Of a stretch of DNA of 64,000 bases, positions 1 to 10,934 are shown piece after piece. The position numbers and the translations under genes were made by a program. This DNA comes from Tabrizicola sp. TH137 (GTDB lineage: Bacteria > Pseudomonadota > Alphaproteobacteria > Rhodobacterales > Rhodobacteraceae): NCBI RefSeq assembly GCF_002855575.1, contig NZ_PKRQ01000002.1:806001-870000 (forward strand), written 5' to 3'. How positions within the stretch are numbered: the first letter of the stretch is position 1; every line of letters starts with the position of its first letter. The notes beneath the pieces are model-generated. The model had not been told where the DNA came from and made no database searches. It was given only the letters and a program-made list of their open reading frames with translations.

Positions 1-243
1 ATCGCGCCAGTAAAGGCGGAAGATCTGTTCAAAGACCGCCCGCTGTTCCGGCCGGCTGACGAAACAGGCATGCAGCGTCCAGTAGAAATCCACCCTCTCG
101 GTGAAGCCCGCAGCCTCCACCGCCCGGATCGCGTCGATCACCCGCCCCGGCCCGATGGGCAACCCCGCCCGCCGCAGCGCGCGGGCGAAATGCGCGATGT
201 TATGGGCAAGCTTGCCACTTTCCGGCAGGGCAAGGTCATCCAT
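1..243 (-). CDS. vWA/CoxE-like protein, N-terminal part (runs off the window)
   Basis: Only the first 81 codons are present; the gene continues past position 1. Translation on the minus strand from ATG at 243 begins MDDLALPESGKLAHNIAHF and goes on with an LRRAGLPIGPGRVIDAIRAV segment and a YWTLHACFVSRPEQRAVF segment. This is the usual N-terminal helical region of CoxE/YehP-type von Willebrand factor A proteins. These proteins pair with a MoxR AAA+ ATPase as a chaperone or metal-insertion unit. The neighbour at 338-1249 is such a MoxR on the same strand, 94 bases upstream, so the two likely form an operon. The vWA MIDAS motif would lie outside the window and cannot be checked here. Confidence 0.8.
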   Translation of the reverse strand, partial: MDDLALPESGKLAHNIAHFARALRRAGLPIGPGRVIDAIRAVEAAGFTERVDFYWTLHACFVSRPEQRAVFEQIFRLYWRD

Positions 244-307
244 CCTCAGCCCCTTTGCCACATGGGACGAATGTTCAGCGCCCCACGTGTCGCAGCCCTC
301 GCAAGAT

Positions 308-332
308 GAGTATTTGGGCCAAGATGAAGGGG
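308..332. repeat. Dispersed intergenic element, family A copy 1
   Basis: The 25-base sequence between the moxR and coxE-like genes reads, on the minus strand, CCCCTTCATCTTGG then CCCAAATACTC. The same layout recurs at 8863-8888 and 17075-17099, always outside genes. It is described here as a repeat only; no function is known to me. Confidence 0.6.
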
Positions 333-337
333 CAGCG

Positions 338-1249
338 TCACGTGAAGACCAACCCCTTCTTCACCTCGTCCAGCAGCTTCTTCGCCTCGGACCCCTGCAA
401 TTTCTGGATATCGTCCTGATATTTCAGGATCGCCCCCAGCGTATCGGCAATCACCTCGGGCGAAAGCTGGATCACGTCCAGCGCCAGCAGGCATTTGCAC
501 CAGTCGATGGTCTCGGCCACGCCCGGCTTCTTGAACAGGTCCTCGGACCGCAGCCGCTGCACGAAGGCCACCACCTCGCGGCTGAGCCTCTCCTGCGCCT
601 CCGGCACCCGGGCGCGCAGGATATCAAGCTCCCGGTCAAAGCCGGGATAATCCACCCAGTGATAGAGGCAGCGCCGCTTCAGCGCGTCATGCACCTCGCG
701 CGTGCGGTTCGATGTCAGGATCACGATCGGCGGCTCCGGCGCCTTCACCGTCCCCAGTTCCGGGATCGTCACCTGAAAATCCGACAGCGCCTCCAGAAGG
801 AAGGCCTCGAAAGGCTCATCCGTCCGGTCCAGCTCGTCGATCAGCAGGACGGGCGCCCCCCCCGGCTGCGGCCGCATCGCGGCCAGCAGGGGCCGTTCCA
901 CCAGATAATCCTCGGTGAACAGCTCCGCCCGCAAGGCATCCCGATCCGCGCCCCCCCCGGCCTCTGCCGTCCGGATGGCGATCATCTGCGCCGCGAAGTT
1001 CCATTCATAGACGGCTGACGCCGCATCAAGCCCCTCATGGCATTGCAGCCGGATCAGCCTGCGCCCCAGGGCGGTGGCCAGAACCTTGGCGATCTCGGTC
1101 TTCCCCACCCCTGCCTCACCCTCAAGGAACAGGGGCCGTCCCAGCCGCAGCGACAGGAAGACCACGGTGGCCAGCGCGCGCGAGGCGACATAGCCCTGCC
1201 CGTCCAGCACTGTCACGACCTCGTCGATGGATGCGGGCGTCGGATGCAA
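338..1249 (-). CDS. MoxR-family AAA+ ATPase
   Basis: A 303-residue AAA+ ATPase of the MoxR/CoxD type, thought to act as a chaperone with the vWA protein encoded just downstream (1-243). Visible motifs are Walker A GEAGVGKTE, Walker B VLLIDELDR, a sensor-1 segment ending ILTSNRTRE, and the arginine-containing ALKRRCLYHW segment typical of MoxR. The C-terminal lid is helical. I place the start at the TTG at 1249 (protein beginning with HPTPASIDEV): a strong GGGAGG lies seven bases upstream, and family homology begins there. The in-frame ATG at 1309 would add about 20 unlikely residues. The substrate cannot be told from sequence; vWA/MoxR pairs serve CO dehydrogenase, methanol dehydrogenase and other complexes. 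Confidence 0.9.
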   Translation of the reverse strand: MHPTPASIDEVVTVLDGQGYVASRALATVVFLSLRLGRPLFLEGEAGVGKTEIAKVLATALGRRLIRLQCHEGLDAASAVYEWNFAAQMIAIRTAEAGGGADRDALRAELFTEDYLVERPLLAAMRPQPGGAPVLLIDELDRTDEPFEAFLLEALSDFQVTIPELGTVKAPEPPIVILTSNRTREVHDALKRRCLYHWVDYPGFDRELDILRARVPEAQERLSREVVAFVQRLRSEDLFKKPGVAETIDWCKCLLALDVIQLSPEVIADTLGAILKYQDDIQKLQGSEAKKLLDEVKKGLVFT

Positions 1250-1398
1250 TGGCCCCTCCCTTGCCTGCGGATGCCGCCCATGCTTGGCCCCGGCCCGAGA
1301 GGGGGTCAAGCCGCCACAACCACAGATGCGACCAATGGAGGGGGGGCCACCCGCCGCAAGACTTGCAACGCCCGCGCGCCCATGCCACCCCTTGGCCC

Positions 1399-2454
1399 AT
1401 GCGTGTGCTGGCGATCCTGACGGTGCGGAACGAGGGCAGCTTCCTGCTGGAATGGCTGGCCCATCACCGCGCGGCGGGCATCACCGACATCCTCGCCTTC
1501 TCCAATGACTGCACCGATGGCACCGACCTGATGCTCGACCGGCTTCAGGCGATGGGCTGGCTGACCCATCTCCGCAACGACGGCCCGCATGAAAAGGGGC
1601 CGCAATGGCAGGCGCTGAAGACCGCCGCCAGCCATCCGCTCACGAAAGCCGCCGACTGGATCCTCGTGCTCGACATCGACGAATTCGTGAACATCCATGT
1701 CGGCGACCGCACCATTGCCGCCCTCCTCCACGCCCTGCCCGAGGCCGATGCCATTGCCCTGACCTGGCGGATGTTCGGCAATGCGGGCGTGGTGGGGCTG
1801 ACCGATGCGCCGGTCACCGAAACCTTCACCCGCGCCGCACCCGACCCGCTGGAATGGCCCTGGCGCGCGGTGATGTTCAAGACGCTCTACCGCAATGACG
1901 GCCGCTTCGGCCAGCCGGGCGTCCACCGCCCCAAAGGGCAGGCCACCGACCGCCAGCGCTGGTTCGACAGCGCAGCGCGCCCCCTGCCGGGCGGACCGCC
2001 GCGCATCTTCGCCCCGCTGGGCCATCCCAACTACCGCCTCGCCCAGTTGAACCATTACGCTCTGGGCAGCATGGAAGGCTATCTGGTCAAGGCCGACCGC
2101 GGCCGCGCCAACCGCGAGGCTTCGGCCTTCGATCTCGGCTATTGGGTGGACCGGAACCTTTGCGATGCCGAGGACCGCTCCATCCTCGCCCTGCCCAGCC
2201 AGGCCCTGCGCGCGGACCTGCTGGCGGACCCGACTCTCGCCCGCCTGCACCGCGCCGCCTTCGACTGGCGTCGCGCCCGATTTCTGCACCTGATGCGCGA
2301 CGAGGGATGGCGCGCGCTCTTCGGGCGGCTGATGATGACACCGCCCAGCCGCGCCCTGACCGCCGCCGAGGCACGGCTGATATGGACCCATGCCCTGCGG
2401 GAGGCCCCCGAACCGCGCGCCCCCGAACCGCGCGCCCCCGAACAGCCCGATTGA
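1399..2454 (+). CDS. Glycosyltransferase family 2 (Glyco_tranf_2_4 type)
   Basis: A 351-residue cytosolic GT-A fold transferase. The N-terminus MRVLAILTVRNEGSFLLEW and the following AFSNDCTDGTDLMLDRL are the nucleotide-sugar binding start of the Glyco_tranf_2_4 group. VLDIDEFVNI supplies the acidic metal-binding DxD-like motif. The middle holds the conserved TWRMFGNAGV segment, also present in the GT2 domain at 42444. The start is the ATG at 1399, where homology begins; the open frame extends upstream over the moxR promoter region without homology. The C-terminus ends in a short tandem repeat (PEPRAPEPRAPEQ), matched by a 15-base DNA repeat at 2408-2445. Donor and acceptor sugars are unknown; a role in surface polysaccharide is inferred. 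Confidence 0.85.
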   Translation: MRVLAILTVRNEGSFLLEWLAHHRAAGITDILAFSNDCTDGTDLMLDRLQAMGWLTHLRNDGPHEKGPQWQALKTAASHPLTKAADWILVLDIDEFVNIHVGDRTIAALLHALPEADAIALTWRMFGNAGVVGLTDAPVTETFTRAAPDPLEWPWRAVMFKTLYRNDGRFGQPGVHRPKGQATDRQRWFDSAARPLPGGPPRIFAPLGHPNYRLAQLNHYALGSMEGYLVKADRGRANREASAFDLGYWVDRNLCDAEDRSILALPSQALRADLLADPTLARLHRAAFDWRRARFLHLMRDEGWRALFGRLMMTPPSRALTAAEARLIWTHALREAPEPRAPEPRAPEQPD

Positions 2455-2565
2455 CACCCCCGCCCGGAGGCCCCACATCCTTTGGGATGGGTGCAGGCCG
2501 TCCCGCCTCTGGCGGATCGCCAAAAGGATCGCGCAAAGGCCTGCATCCGCTTCAGAATCGCCATA

Positions 2566-2603
2566 AACTTGCCCTTTGCAGCGCCTAGCTCTGAGGGCAA
2601 GTT
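2566..2603. repeat. 10-bp inverted repeat in intergenic region
   Basis: A perfect inverted repeat: AACTTGCCCT at 2566-2575 and AGGGCAAGTT at 2594-2603, separated by 18 bases. It lies between two co-directional genes, about 80 bases before the next start. It could be an operator or a hairpin in the leader. There is no following T-run to suggest a terminator. Confidence 0.5.
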
Positions 2604-2684
2604 GATCCAGACGAGTCCGGGGCCGCGGCGAAAGGCCTGCCGCCGAACCCGTGACCGAGACCCGAGCAGAAGGGGCATCCGCCC

Positions 2685-3731
2685 ATGTCCGACCGCGCCG
2701 ATGGCGACCTGACCGATCCCGACGCCGCCACTTCCGGCGAGGCTTCCGGCATCGTCACGCTGCAACGCGCGGAATGGATGGACAGGATCGACAGGCTCTG
2801 CGCCGAAGAAGGCTATTTCGAACCGCTCGGCCCCCGCCACCATGCCTATTTCCACGATGACGGCCCGGTCCTGCTGGTCACCTTCGAATCGCTGGAACGC
2901 ATCCTCTCCCGCAAGGGCCAGATGCCCTTTGGCCATAATGTCGCCCTCGCCAACCGCTGGTCGCACCTCACCCTGATCTGCGAAGGCGAGACATGGTTCC
3001 GCGATCCCGCCGTCTGGGGCTATTTCGACCGTCTCGTCGATGAGGCCTTCTTCGAGGATTTCGACCGCGTGATCTTCTATGGCGGCGGGGCGGGCGGCTA
3101 TGCCGCCTGCGCCTATTCCGTCTGCGCCCCCGGCGCGACGGTCCTCGCCGTCAGCCCGCGCGCCACGCTCGACCCCGTCCTCGCCGGCTGGGACCACCGC
3201 AATCCGGCTGCAAGACGGCTCGACTTCACCACACGCTACGGCTTCGCCCCGGACATGACCGAAGGCGCGGCACGCGTCTTCCTGATCTACGACCCCTACC
3301 TGCCCGAGAACGCGATGCATGCCGCGCTCTTCCGCAAGCCCTGGGTGACGAATCTGCCCGCCCGGCATTTCGGCGACGCCATCGAAACCGCCATCGAGAT
3401 GACGGACCTTCTGCCCGACCTTCTCCGCGCGATCTTCGAAGACCGCCTCACCCCCCAGGTCTTTGCCCGCCTCCTGCGCATCCGCCGCCGGTTCCTGCCC
3501 TATCTCAAGGGCATCCTGCGCAAGGCGGAAATGGCCGAACGGCCGCGTCTCGCGCTGATGGTCTGCCGCTCCGTCACGCGGCGCCTCGGCGGCCCGCGCT
3601 TCCGCCGCCGCCAGCGGGAACTGGAACAGCTCCTCGGCCTGCCCAGCCAGCTCCCCCCGCCCGACGGCCCGCCCGAGCGGCCGCAGCCCCTGATGATCGA
3701 GGCCACCGCCGTCCAGCCCAGCCAGAGCTAG
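2685..3731 (+). CDS. Conserved hypothetical protein, alpha/beta-hydrolase-like
   Basis: A 348-residue protein of unknown function. Its central part (about residues 90-220) reads like an alpha/beta-hydrolase core. There is a beta strand ending VIFYGGGAGGYAA, where a hydrolase would have its GxSxG nucleophile elbow. Here the serine position holds alanine, so classical hydrolase chemistry is unlikely. The strand ATVLAVSPRATLDP follows, and then an acidic strand VFLIYDPYLPENA. The C-terminus is rich in arginine and then proline (about residues 265-348). Some database entries for similar Rhodobacterales proteins carry phosphosulfate-reductase names; nothing in the sequence supports that. It follows the GT2 gene on the same strand, 230 bases away, and might act with it. 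Confidence 0.7.
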   Translation: MSDRADGDLTDPDAATSGEASGIVTLQRAEWMDRIDRLCAEEGYFEPLGPRHHAYFHDDGPVLLVTFESLERILSRKGQMPFGHNVALANRWSHLTLICEGETWFRDPAVWGYFDRLVDEAFFEDFDRVIFYGGGAGGYAACAYSVCAPGATVLAVSPRATLDPVLAGWDHRNPAARRLDFTTRYGFAPDMTEGAARVFLIYDPYLPENAMHAALFRKPWVTNLPARHFGDAIETAIEMTDLLPDLLRAIFEDRLTPQVFARLLRIRRRFLPYLKGILRKAEMAERPRLALMVCRSVTRRLGGPRFRRRQRELEQLLGLPSQLPPPDGPPERPQPLMIEATAVQPSQS

Positions 3732-3839
3732 GCCGGGACAGAGCTGGGCCAGGAGAGACCTGGGCCAGGACAGGCCGAACCGGCGCGCAGGCCGAACTCG
3801 GCACTGGAAAGGCGGCCGAAGTTGCGCTAGGCGCGGATC

Positions 3840-4880
3840 ATGACCCAGCGCCTCACCCTCCGCCGCCCCGATGACTGGCACCTCCACCTGCGCGACGGCG
3901 CGATGCTTCAGGGCGTGCTGCCCGAAAGCGCCCGCCACTTCGCCCGCGCCATCATCATGCCGAACCTCGTCCCGCCCGTGGTGACAGGGGCGCAGGCCGC
4001 CGCCTATCGCGACCGCATCCTCGCCGCCCTGCCCGAAGGGATGCGCTTCACCCCGCTGATGACGCTCTACCTCACCGAAGGCACCGACCCCGCGGATGTC
4101 GCCGCCGCCCATGCGGATGGCATCGTGACCGCGGTGAAACTCTACCCCGCGGGCGCGACCACCAATTCCCATTCCGGCGTGCGCGACATCGCCAAGGTCA
4201 TGCCGGTGCTGGAGCGGATGGCCGAGATCGGCCTGCCCCTCTGCGTCCATGGCGAAGTGACCACGCATGAGGTCGATATCTTCGACCGCGAGGCCGTCTT
4301 CATCGACACCGTCCTCGATCCGCTGCGCCGCCGCCTTCCCGAATTGCGCGTGGTGATGGAGCACATCACCACCGAGGAAGGCGTGGCCTATGCCCGCGCG
4401 GGCAATGACACCCTCGGCGCGACGATCACCACCCACCACCTGATCATCAACCGCAACCACATCCTCGCGGGCGGGATCAAGCCGCATTACTACTGCCTGC
4501 CCGTGGCCAAGCGCGAAAAGCACCGCCTTGCGCTGCGAGCCGCCGCCACCTCCGGCGACCCCCGCTTCTTCCTCGGCACCGACAGCGCGCCGCATGTCGA
4601 TGCGCTGAAGGAACATGCCTGCGGCTGCGCGGGCTGCTTCACGGCGACCAACACGATGCAACTTCTGGCCCATGTCTTCGAAGAGGAAGGCGCCCTCGAC
4701 CGGCTGGAAGCCTTCGCATCGCTCAACGGTCCGCGCTTCTATGGCCTTCCCCCGAACGAAGAGCGCATCACGCTCACCAAAGGTGCGGCGGCGCAGTGGC
4801 CCGCCAAGATCTTCACCGAAGCCGGCCCCGTCACCGTCTTCGACCCCGGCTTCCCCGTGCACTGGCATGTGGAGGCCTGA
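3840..4880 (+). CDS. pyrC: Dihydroorotase (class II)
   Basis: Dihydroorotase cyclises N-carbamoyl-aspartate to dihydroorotate in pyrimidine synthesis. The 346-residue length is that of the E. coli-type class II enzyme. The zinc-binding HxH is in [10 protein letters not shown] near the N-terminus. The carboxylated-lysine strand is [19 protein letters not shown], later ligands are in CVHGEVT and VVMEHITT, and the catalytic aspartate is in FLGTDSAPH. The start at 3840 ([14 protein letters not shown]) matches the family. The 108 bases before it hold short imperfect repeats of GGGCCAGGA but no clear promoter. pyrE follows at 5644, with a toxin-antitoxin pair inserted between them. Confidence 0.97.
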   Translation: MTQRLTLRRPDDWHLHLRDGAMLQGVLPESARHFARAIIMPNLVPPVVTGAQAAAYRDRILAALPEGMRFTPLMTLYLTEGTDPADVAAAHADGIVTAVKLYPAGATTNSHSGVRDIAKVMPVLERMAEIGLPLCVHGEVTTHEVDIFDREAVFIDTVLDPLRRRLPELRVVMEHITTEEGVAYARAGNDTLGATITTHHLIINRNHILAGGIKPHYYCLPVAKREKHRLALRAAATSGDPRFFLGTDSAPHVDALKEHACGCAGCFTATNTMQLLAHVFEEEGALDRLEAFASLNGPRFYGLPPNEERITLTKGAAAQWPAKIFTEAGPVTVFDPGFPVHWHVEA

Positions 4881-4891
4881 CATCCCCATTT

Positions 4892-4909
4892 GAAATGTGT
4901 ACACATTTC
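4892..4909. promoter_or_regulatory. Perfect 18-bp palindromic operator before brnTA
   Basis: GAAATGTGTACACATTTC is a perfect palindrome 31 bases upstream of the brnT start. BrnA antitoxins are ribbon-helix-helix DNA-binding proteins that repress their own promoter, so this is the likely BrnA or BrnT-BrnA operator. The A/T-rich character, unusual for this DNA, also fits a promoter core here. Confidence 0.75.
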
Positions 4910-4939
4910 GTGTAGCGTCACGCGCATCGTTCAGGTGCG

Positions 4940-5245
4940 GTGCGTGTGGTGCAGTTCGACTGGGACGAGGCGAAACGGCAGGCGAACATCACCCGTCACG
5001 GGATTGATCTCCTCCTTGGCGCGCTCATCTTCGAAGGCCCCACCGTCGAAGCAGAAGACCTGCGACAGGACTATGGCGAACGCCGCTTTACCGCTGTCGG
5101 CTTTGCGGACGACCTCTTTCTGGTTGTCGTCTACACCCGGCGCGGCGACCGGTTCCGCCTCATCTCGACACGGAAAGGAGGGCGCCGTGACCGACGCCGC
5201 TACAGGATCGCTATCACTCTCGGACATTCGCCGCCTGAAGGATGA
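4940..5245 (+). CDS. brnT: BrnT-family type II toxin
   Basis: A 101-residue ribonuclease toxin of the BrnT family, with a RelE-like fold that cleaves RNA when free of antitoxin. Family signatures are the N-terminal FDWDEAKRQANITRHGIDL, the central strand LFLVVVYTRRGDRFRLIS, and the basic end RKGGRRDRRRY carrying the catalytic arginines. The start is the GTG at 4940 (a second GTG follows at 4946); no ATG fits. The last 13 residues after RRRY look like read-through over the start of brnA, whose frame overlaps by 59 bases. Such overlap couples translation of the two genes, with the toxin first, the usual brnTA order. Confidence 0.9.
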   Translation: MRVVQFDWDEAKRQANITRHGIDLLLGALIFEGPTVEAEDLRQDYGERRFTAVGFADDLFLVVVYTRRGDRFRLISTRKGGRRDRRRYRIAITLGHSPPEG

Positions 5246-5480
5246 AGGTCGCCTGTCGATTTCCCCCGACGCCCCGGAAGCCGAAATCGACGATCCCGAT
5301 TTCTGGGACAGGGCACAGGTGACAGACCGCCCAAAGCGGAAATCCGTCCACCTTCGGCTCGACGCAGAGGTGTTCGATTTCTTCGTCGCCAGCACCCAGG
5401 GCAAGGGCCATATCCGCAAGATGCAGGCGGTGCTCTCGGCCTATATGCGCGCTCACCGCTCCAACCGGCCCTCGGATTGA
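5187..5480 (+). CDS. brnA: BrnA-family antitoxin
   Basis: A 97-residue antitoxin that neutralises BrnT and represses the operon. The start is the GTG at 5187, preceded by a strong AAAGGAGGG ribosome-binding site. The middle has the BrnA signature DDPDFWDRAQV, and then the ribbon-helix-helix DNA-binding end KSVHLRLDAEVFDFFVAS followed by IRKMQAVLSAYMRAH. The open frame extends further upstream inside brnT, but that part has no family similarity. The palindrome at 4892-4909 is its probable binding site. Confidence 0.9.
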   Translation: MTDAATGSLSLSDIRRLKDEGRLSISPDAPEAEIDDPDFWDRAQVTDRPKRKSVHLRLDAEVFDFFVASTQGKGHIRKMQAVLSAYMRAHRSNRPSD

Positions 5481-5488
5481 AACTCCGC

Positions 5489-5519
5489 GGTCAGGCGGCA
5501 GGCGCGGCTCAGCCTGACC
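5489..5519 (+). terminator. Hairpin after brnA
   Basis: GGTCAGGC (5489-5496) pairs with GCCTGACC (5512-5519) across a 15-base loop, eight bases after the brnA stop. No T-run follows, so it may be a weak or Rho-assisted terminator. Confidence 0.4.
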
Positions 5520-5643
5520 ACGGCCGATCGCGCTTGACGCGGTTCGCCGTTCCGGTCAATCCCGCAACACAGCGGACAAGACCGCAGCATCGGCCCAACC
5601 CGTTTCAGGCCCCTCTCGGGGCTGCCTCCGAAGGATGCCTCGC

Positions 5644-6324
5644 ATGATCCCCACCGCCTTCCCCCCGAAAGAGGAAATCGCCCGCCTCACTGCCCGCGCG
5701 CTGCTGGAGATCAAGGCCGTCCATTTCAACGCCGAAACGCCCTTCACGCTGGCCTCCGGCCTGCCGTCGCCCACCTATATCGACTGCCGCAAGCTCATCA
5801 GCTACCCGCGCATCCGCTCCACCCTGATGGATTTCCTCGCCGTCACCGTCATGCGTGACGCCGGGTTCGAGGCTTTCGACAACATCGCCGGCGGCGAAAC
5901 CGCAGGCATCCCCTTCGCCGCGCTGGTGGCCGAACGCCTCGCCCTGCCGATGACCTATGTCCGGAAAAAGCCCAAGGGATACGGCCGCAACGCCCGCATC
6001 GAAGGCGCGATGACCGAAGGCCAGCGCGTCCTTCTGGTCGAAGACCTCACCACGGATGGCGGCTCGAAGCTTTCCTTCGTCGATGCGATCCGCGAAACCG
6101 GGGCGACCTGCGGCCATACCGCGGTGATCTTCTACTATGGCATCTTCCCCGAAACCCCGCAGCGCCTCGCCGATCACGGCGTCGCCCTGCACCACCTCTG
6201 CACCTGGTGGGACGTCCTGGCCGAGGCCCGCGCCTCCGGCAGCTTCGATGCCGCGACCCTGGCCGAGGTCGAAGCCTTCCTGCACGACCCCCGCGCCTGG
6301 CAGGCCGCCCGCGCCAAATCCTGA
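5644..6324 (+). CDS. pyrE: Orotate phosphoribosyltransferase
   Basis: Transfers phosphoribose from PRPP to orotate, giving OMP in pyrimidine synthesis. The 226-residue protein shows the orotate loop [18 protein letters not shown], the catalytic [11 protein letters not shown] and the PRPP-binding motif [14 protein letters not shown] prefer the ATG at 5644 ([11 protein letters not shown]) over the ATG at 5635: GAAGG lies nine bases before 5644, but directly against 5635. The C-terminal helical extension of about 40 residues is common in alphaproteobacterial PyrE. Confidence 0.96.
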   Translation: MIPTAFPPKEEIARLTARALLEIKAVHFNAETPFTLASGLPSPTYIDCRKLISYPRIRSTLMDFLAVTVMRDAGFEAFDNIAGGETAGIPFAALVAERLALPMTYVRKKPKGYGRNARIEGAMTEGQRVLLVEDLTTDGGSKLSFVDAIRETGATCGHTAVIFYYGIFPETPQRLADHGVALHHLCTWWDVLAEARASGSFDAATLAEVEAFLHDPRAWQAARAKS

Positions 6325-6560
6325 ACGGCAGGTTAAAATTCCTGTGGGCGGGGCTGTGGATGCTTTGTGCAGGACTCAGCCGCCCATCCCCCAGACCGAC
6401 CCCGCCTTGGGGTTCCACCCGGACAAGCCCCGCAAGATGTGGTAGGCTCTCCCTCCGGCACGCGACTCGCCGCGTGCTTTTCCACAGGGTTGTTCCCGCC
6501 TGTTCCCGCAGGCCGAACCGGGGCATATGCGACCCCGGCAGTCAATGAACCGAGGCAGAC

Positions 6561-8854
<2,294 letters not shown>

Positions 8855-8862
8855 CCGACCAA

Positions 8863-8944
8863 CCCCTTCATCTTGGCGAGAAATACTCTCCAGGGGTGAA
8901 TGGCCGCGCGGGCACCGCGCGGACAGCGGGGACGGAACGTCCCC
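8863..8944. repeat. Family A element copy 2 with two GC-rich hairpins
   Basis: CCCCTTCATCTTGG at 8863 leads to AAATACTC ending at 8888 (family A). It is followed by the hairpin CCGCGCGG-GCA-CCGCGCGG (8904-8922) and a second one, GGGGACG-GAA-CGTCCCC (8928-8944). The position just after the SDR stop suggests 3'-end or terminator function for the hairpins. The remaining bases to the alr start at 9094 show nothing I can name. Confidence 0.6.
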
Positions 8945-9093
8945 TGACGGCGGAGCCGTAGCGCGGCAGCGCGCAGGCGATAGGAAAGGAACGCGCGGAA
9001 GCCGCACCGCAAGATCACGCCTCCGCCACCCGACGCCCCCGCCCCCAGAATTCCCTTGACCGCAGCCCCGCCCCTGCCGAAAACCCCCGGACC

Positions 9094-10152
9094 ATGGCCA
9101 CAGCAACCCTCACCATCGACCTCGACGCCATCGCCGCCAACTGGCGCGCGCTGGACCGCCTCTCCGCCCCCGGCACCCAGACCGCCGCCGTCGTCAAGGC
9201 CGATGCCTATGGCCTCGGGATCGACCGCGTCGCCCCGGCGCTGGCCCGCGCGGGCGCACGGCGCTTCTTCACCGCCGTCGCCGAAGAAGGCGCAAGACTG
9301 CGCCAGATCCTCGGCCCCGGCCCCCAGATCGGCATTCTCGGCGGCCATATGGCCGGGGATACCGAGATGATCCATGACCTCGACCTCACCCCGATGCTCA
9401 ACTCGGTGCAGCAGGTCACCCGCCACCTCGAATCCCTGCCCGGCCATCCCTTCGGCATCCAGCTCGATACCGGCATGAACCGGCTCGGTCTGGAAGACCC
9501 CGAATGGCGCGCCATCGCCCCCATCGTGCTGGAGGCGGGTCCCGATTTCCTGATGTCGCACCTCGCCTGCGCCGATGAACCCGACCATCCGATGAACGCG
9601 GCCCAACTGGCGCAGTTCCACCGCATGACCGATGGCACGGGTATCCCGCGCAGCTTTGCCGCCACCGGCGGCATCCTCCTCGGCCCTGACTACCATTTCG
9701 ATCTCACCCGCCCCGGCATTGGCCTCTATGGCGGCCAGCCCTTCGCAGAGGCGCATCCCACCGTCACCCTCTCCCTCCCCGTCATCCAGACGCGCGCCGT
9801 GGCCGCGGGCGAAACCGTGGGCTATGCCAATAGCTGGACCGCCGACCGCCCCACCACCGTCGCCACCCTCTCGGCAGGCTATGCCGATGGCCTGCCCCGG
9901 ACACTGTCGAACAAGGTCCATCTCTGGGATGGCGATACCCCCGTCCCGTTGATCGGCCGCGTCTCGATGGACCTCATCACCGCCGATATCGGCCACCTGC
10001 CCGAAGTGCCGCGCAGCCTCGATATCCTCGGCCCCCATCAGGGCGTGGACGACCTCGCCACCATCGCAGGCACCATCGGCTACGAAATCCTCACCTCGCT
10101 CGGCCCCCGTTACGCCCGCCGCTATGTCACCCGTCAGGGGGGGCAGGCGTGA
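9094..10152 (+). CDS. alr: Alanine racemase
   Basis: A PLP enzyme making D-alanine for peptidoglycan. In this 352-residue protein the PLP lysine is Lys35 in [12 protein letters not shown]. The second catalytic base, tyrosine, is in [12 protein letters not shown], with the GRVSMDLI segment after it. The alr stop overlaps the mlaE start by four bases (10149-10152), so the two are translationally coupled. The chain alr-mlaE-mlaF-membrane protein is a tight operon. dnaB-alr neighbourhoods are common in alphaproteobacteria. Confidence 0.96.
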   Translation: MATATLTIDLDAIAANWRALDRLSAPGTQTAAVVKADAYGLGIDRVAPALARAGARRFFTAVAEEGARLRQILGPGPQIGILGGHMAGDTEMIHDLDLTPMLNSVQQVTRHLESLPGHPFGIQLDTGMNRLGLEDPEWRAIAPIVLEAGPDFLMSHLACADEPDHPMNAAQLAQFHRMTDGTGIPRSFAATGGILLGPDYHFDLTRPGIGLYGGQPFAEAHPTVTLSLPVIQTRAVAAGETVGYANSWTADRPTTVATLSAGYADGLPRTLSNKVHLWDGDTPVPLIGRVSMDLITADIGHLPEVPRSLDILGPHQGVDDLATIAGTIGYEILTSLGPRYARRYVTRQGGQA

Positions 10153-10934
10153 CGGCCCTCACCGCGCCCCTTGCCGCCATCGGGCGGCCCGTGCTGGCGG
10201 CGCTGGCCGCCATCGGGCGCGTGGCCTTCTTCGCGGCCAGCGTGATCGGCCATATCTTCCGCCCGCCCTTCTACCCGCGCGAATTCTTCCACGCGCTGAT
10301 GCAGATCGGCTGGTTCTCGCTGCCCGTCGTGGGCCTGACCGCCGTCTTCACCGGCGGCGCCCTCGCCCTGCAAATCTATTCCGGCGGCGCGCGCTTCAAC
10401 GCCGAGGCGGTGGTCCCCTCCATCGTCGCCATCGGCATGGTGCGCGAACTCGGCCCCGTCTTGGGCGGCCTGATGGTCGCGGCCCGCGTCGCCTCCTCCA
10501 TCGCGGCGGAAATAGGCACGATGAAGGTCACCGAACAGATCGACGCGCTGGTGACCCTCTCCACCAACCCGATCAAATACCTCGCCGTGCCGCGCGTGCT
10601 GGCCGCCACGCTGGCCGTCCCCGTCCTCGTCGCCGTGGGCGATGCCATCGGCATCGCGGGCGGCTGGCTCGTGGGCGTCAACCGCCTCGGCTTCAACTCC
10701 ACCACCTATCTCCAGAACACGGTGGATTTCCTCGAAACATGGGACGTGGTCTCGGGCCTGTGGAAAGGCGCCGCCTTCGGCTTCATCGTGGCGCTGATGG
10801 GCTGCTATCACGGCATGAATTCCGGCCGCGGCGCGCAAGGCGTGGGCGCCGCCACCAAATCCGCCGTGGTGGGCGCCTCGGTCCTGATCCTCGCCGCCAA
10901 TTACATCCTCACCGAACTGTTCTTCTCCGCATGA
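10149..10934 (+). CDS. mlaE: MlaE-family ABC transporter permease
   Basis: The integral membrane subunit of the Mla-type phospholipid transporter, which moves lipid between the inner and outer membranes. It has 261 residues, begins with GTG at 10149, and has about five to six hydrophobic segments. The MlaE signature [21 protein letters not shown] (about residues 119-139) contacts the ATPase. The neighbour mlaF supplies the ATPase. No mlaD (MCE protein) or mlaB gene is adjacent, so the substrate-binding part must be encoded elsewhere or replaced. Confidence 0.93.
   Translation: MTALTAPLAAIGRPVLAALAAIGRVAFFAASVIGHIFRPPFYPREFFHALMQIGWFSLPVVGLTAVFTGGALALQIYSGGARFNAEAVVPSIVAIGMVRELGPVLGGLMVAARVASSIAAEIGTMKVTEQIDALVTLSTNPIKYLAVPRVLAATLAVPVLVAVGDAIGIAGGWLVGVNRLGFNSTTYLQNTVDFLETWDVVSGLWKGAAFGFIVALMGCYHGMNSGRGAQGVGAATKSAVVGASVLILAANYILTELFFSA

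Noticed and set aside
2401-2454. Tandem repeat as a possible regulatory array
   Set aside because: It is only about 2.5 units of 15 bases, inside the end of the GT2 coding frame, and explained by the PEPRA peptide repeat.
2139-4904. Very long open frame on the minus strand (921 codons) across the GT2, hydrolase-like and pyrC genes
   Set aside because: It runs antisense to clearly homologous genes, has low-complexity Gly/Ala/Arg/Glu composition and no domain. Such frames are a by-product of high GC at codon third positions.
6325-6560. Possible replication origin or DnaA boxes before dnaB
   Set aside because: One TTTTCCACA near 6478 differs by one base from the DnaA box, and a second site near 6355 differs by two. 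There is no cluster of boxes, no A/T-rich unwinding region and no dnaA or parAB gene, so there is no real support.
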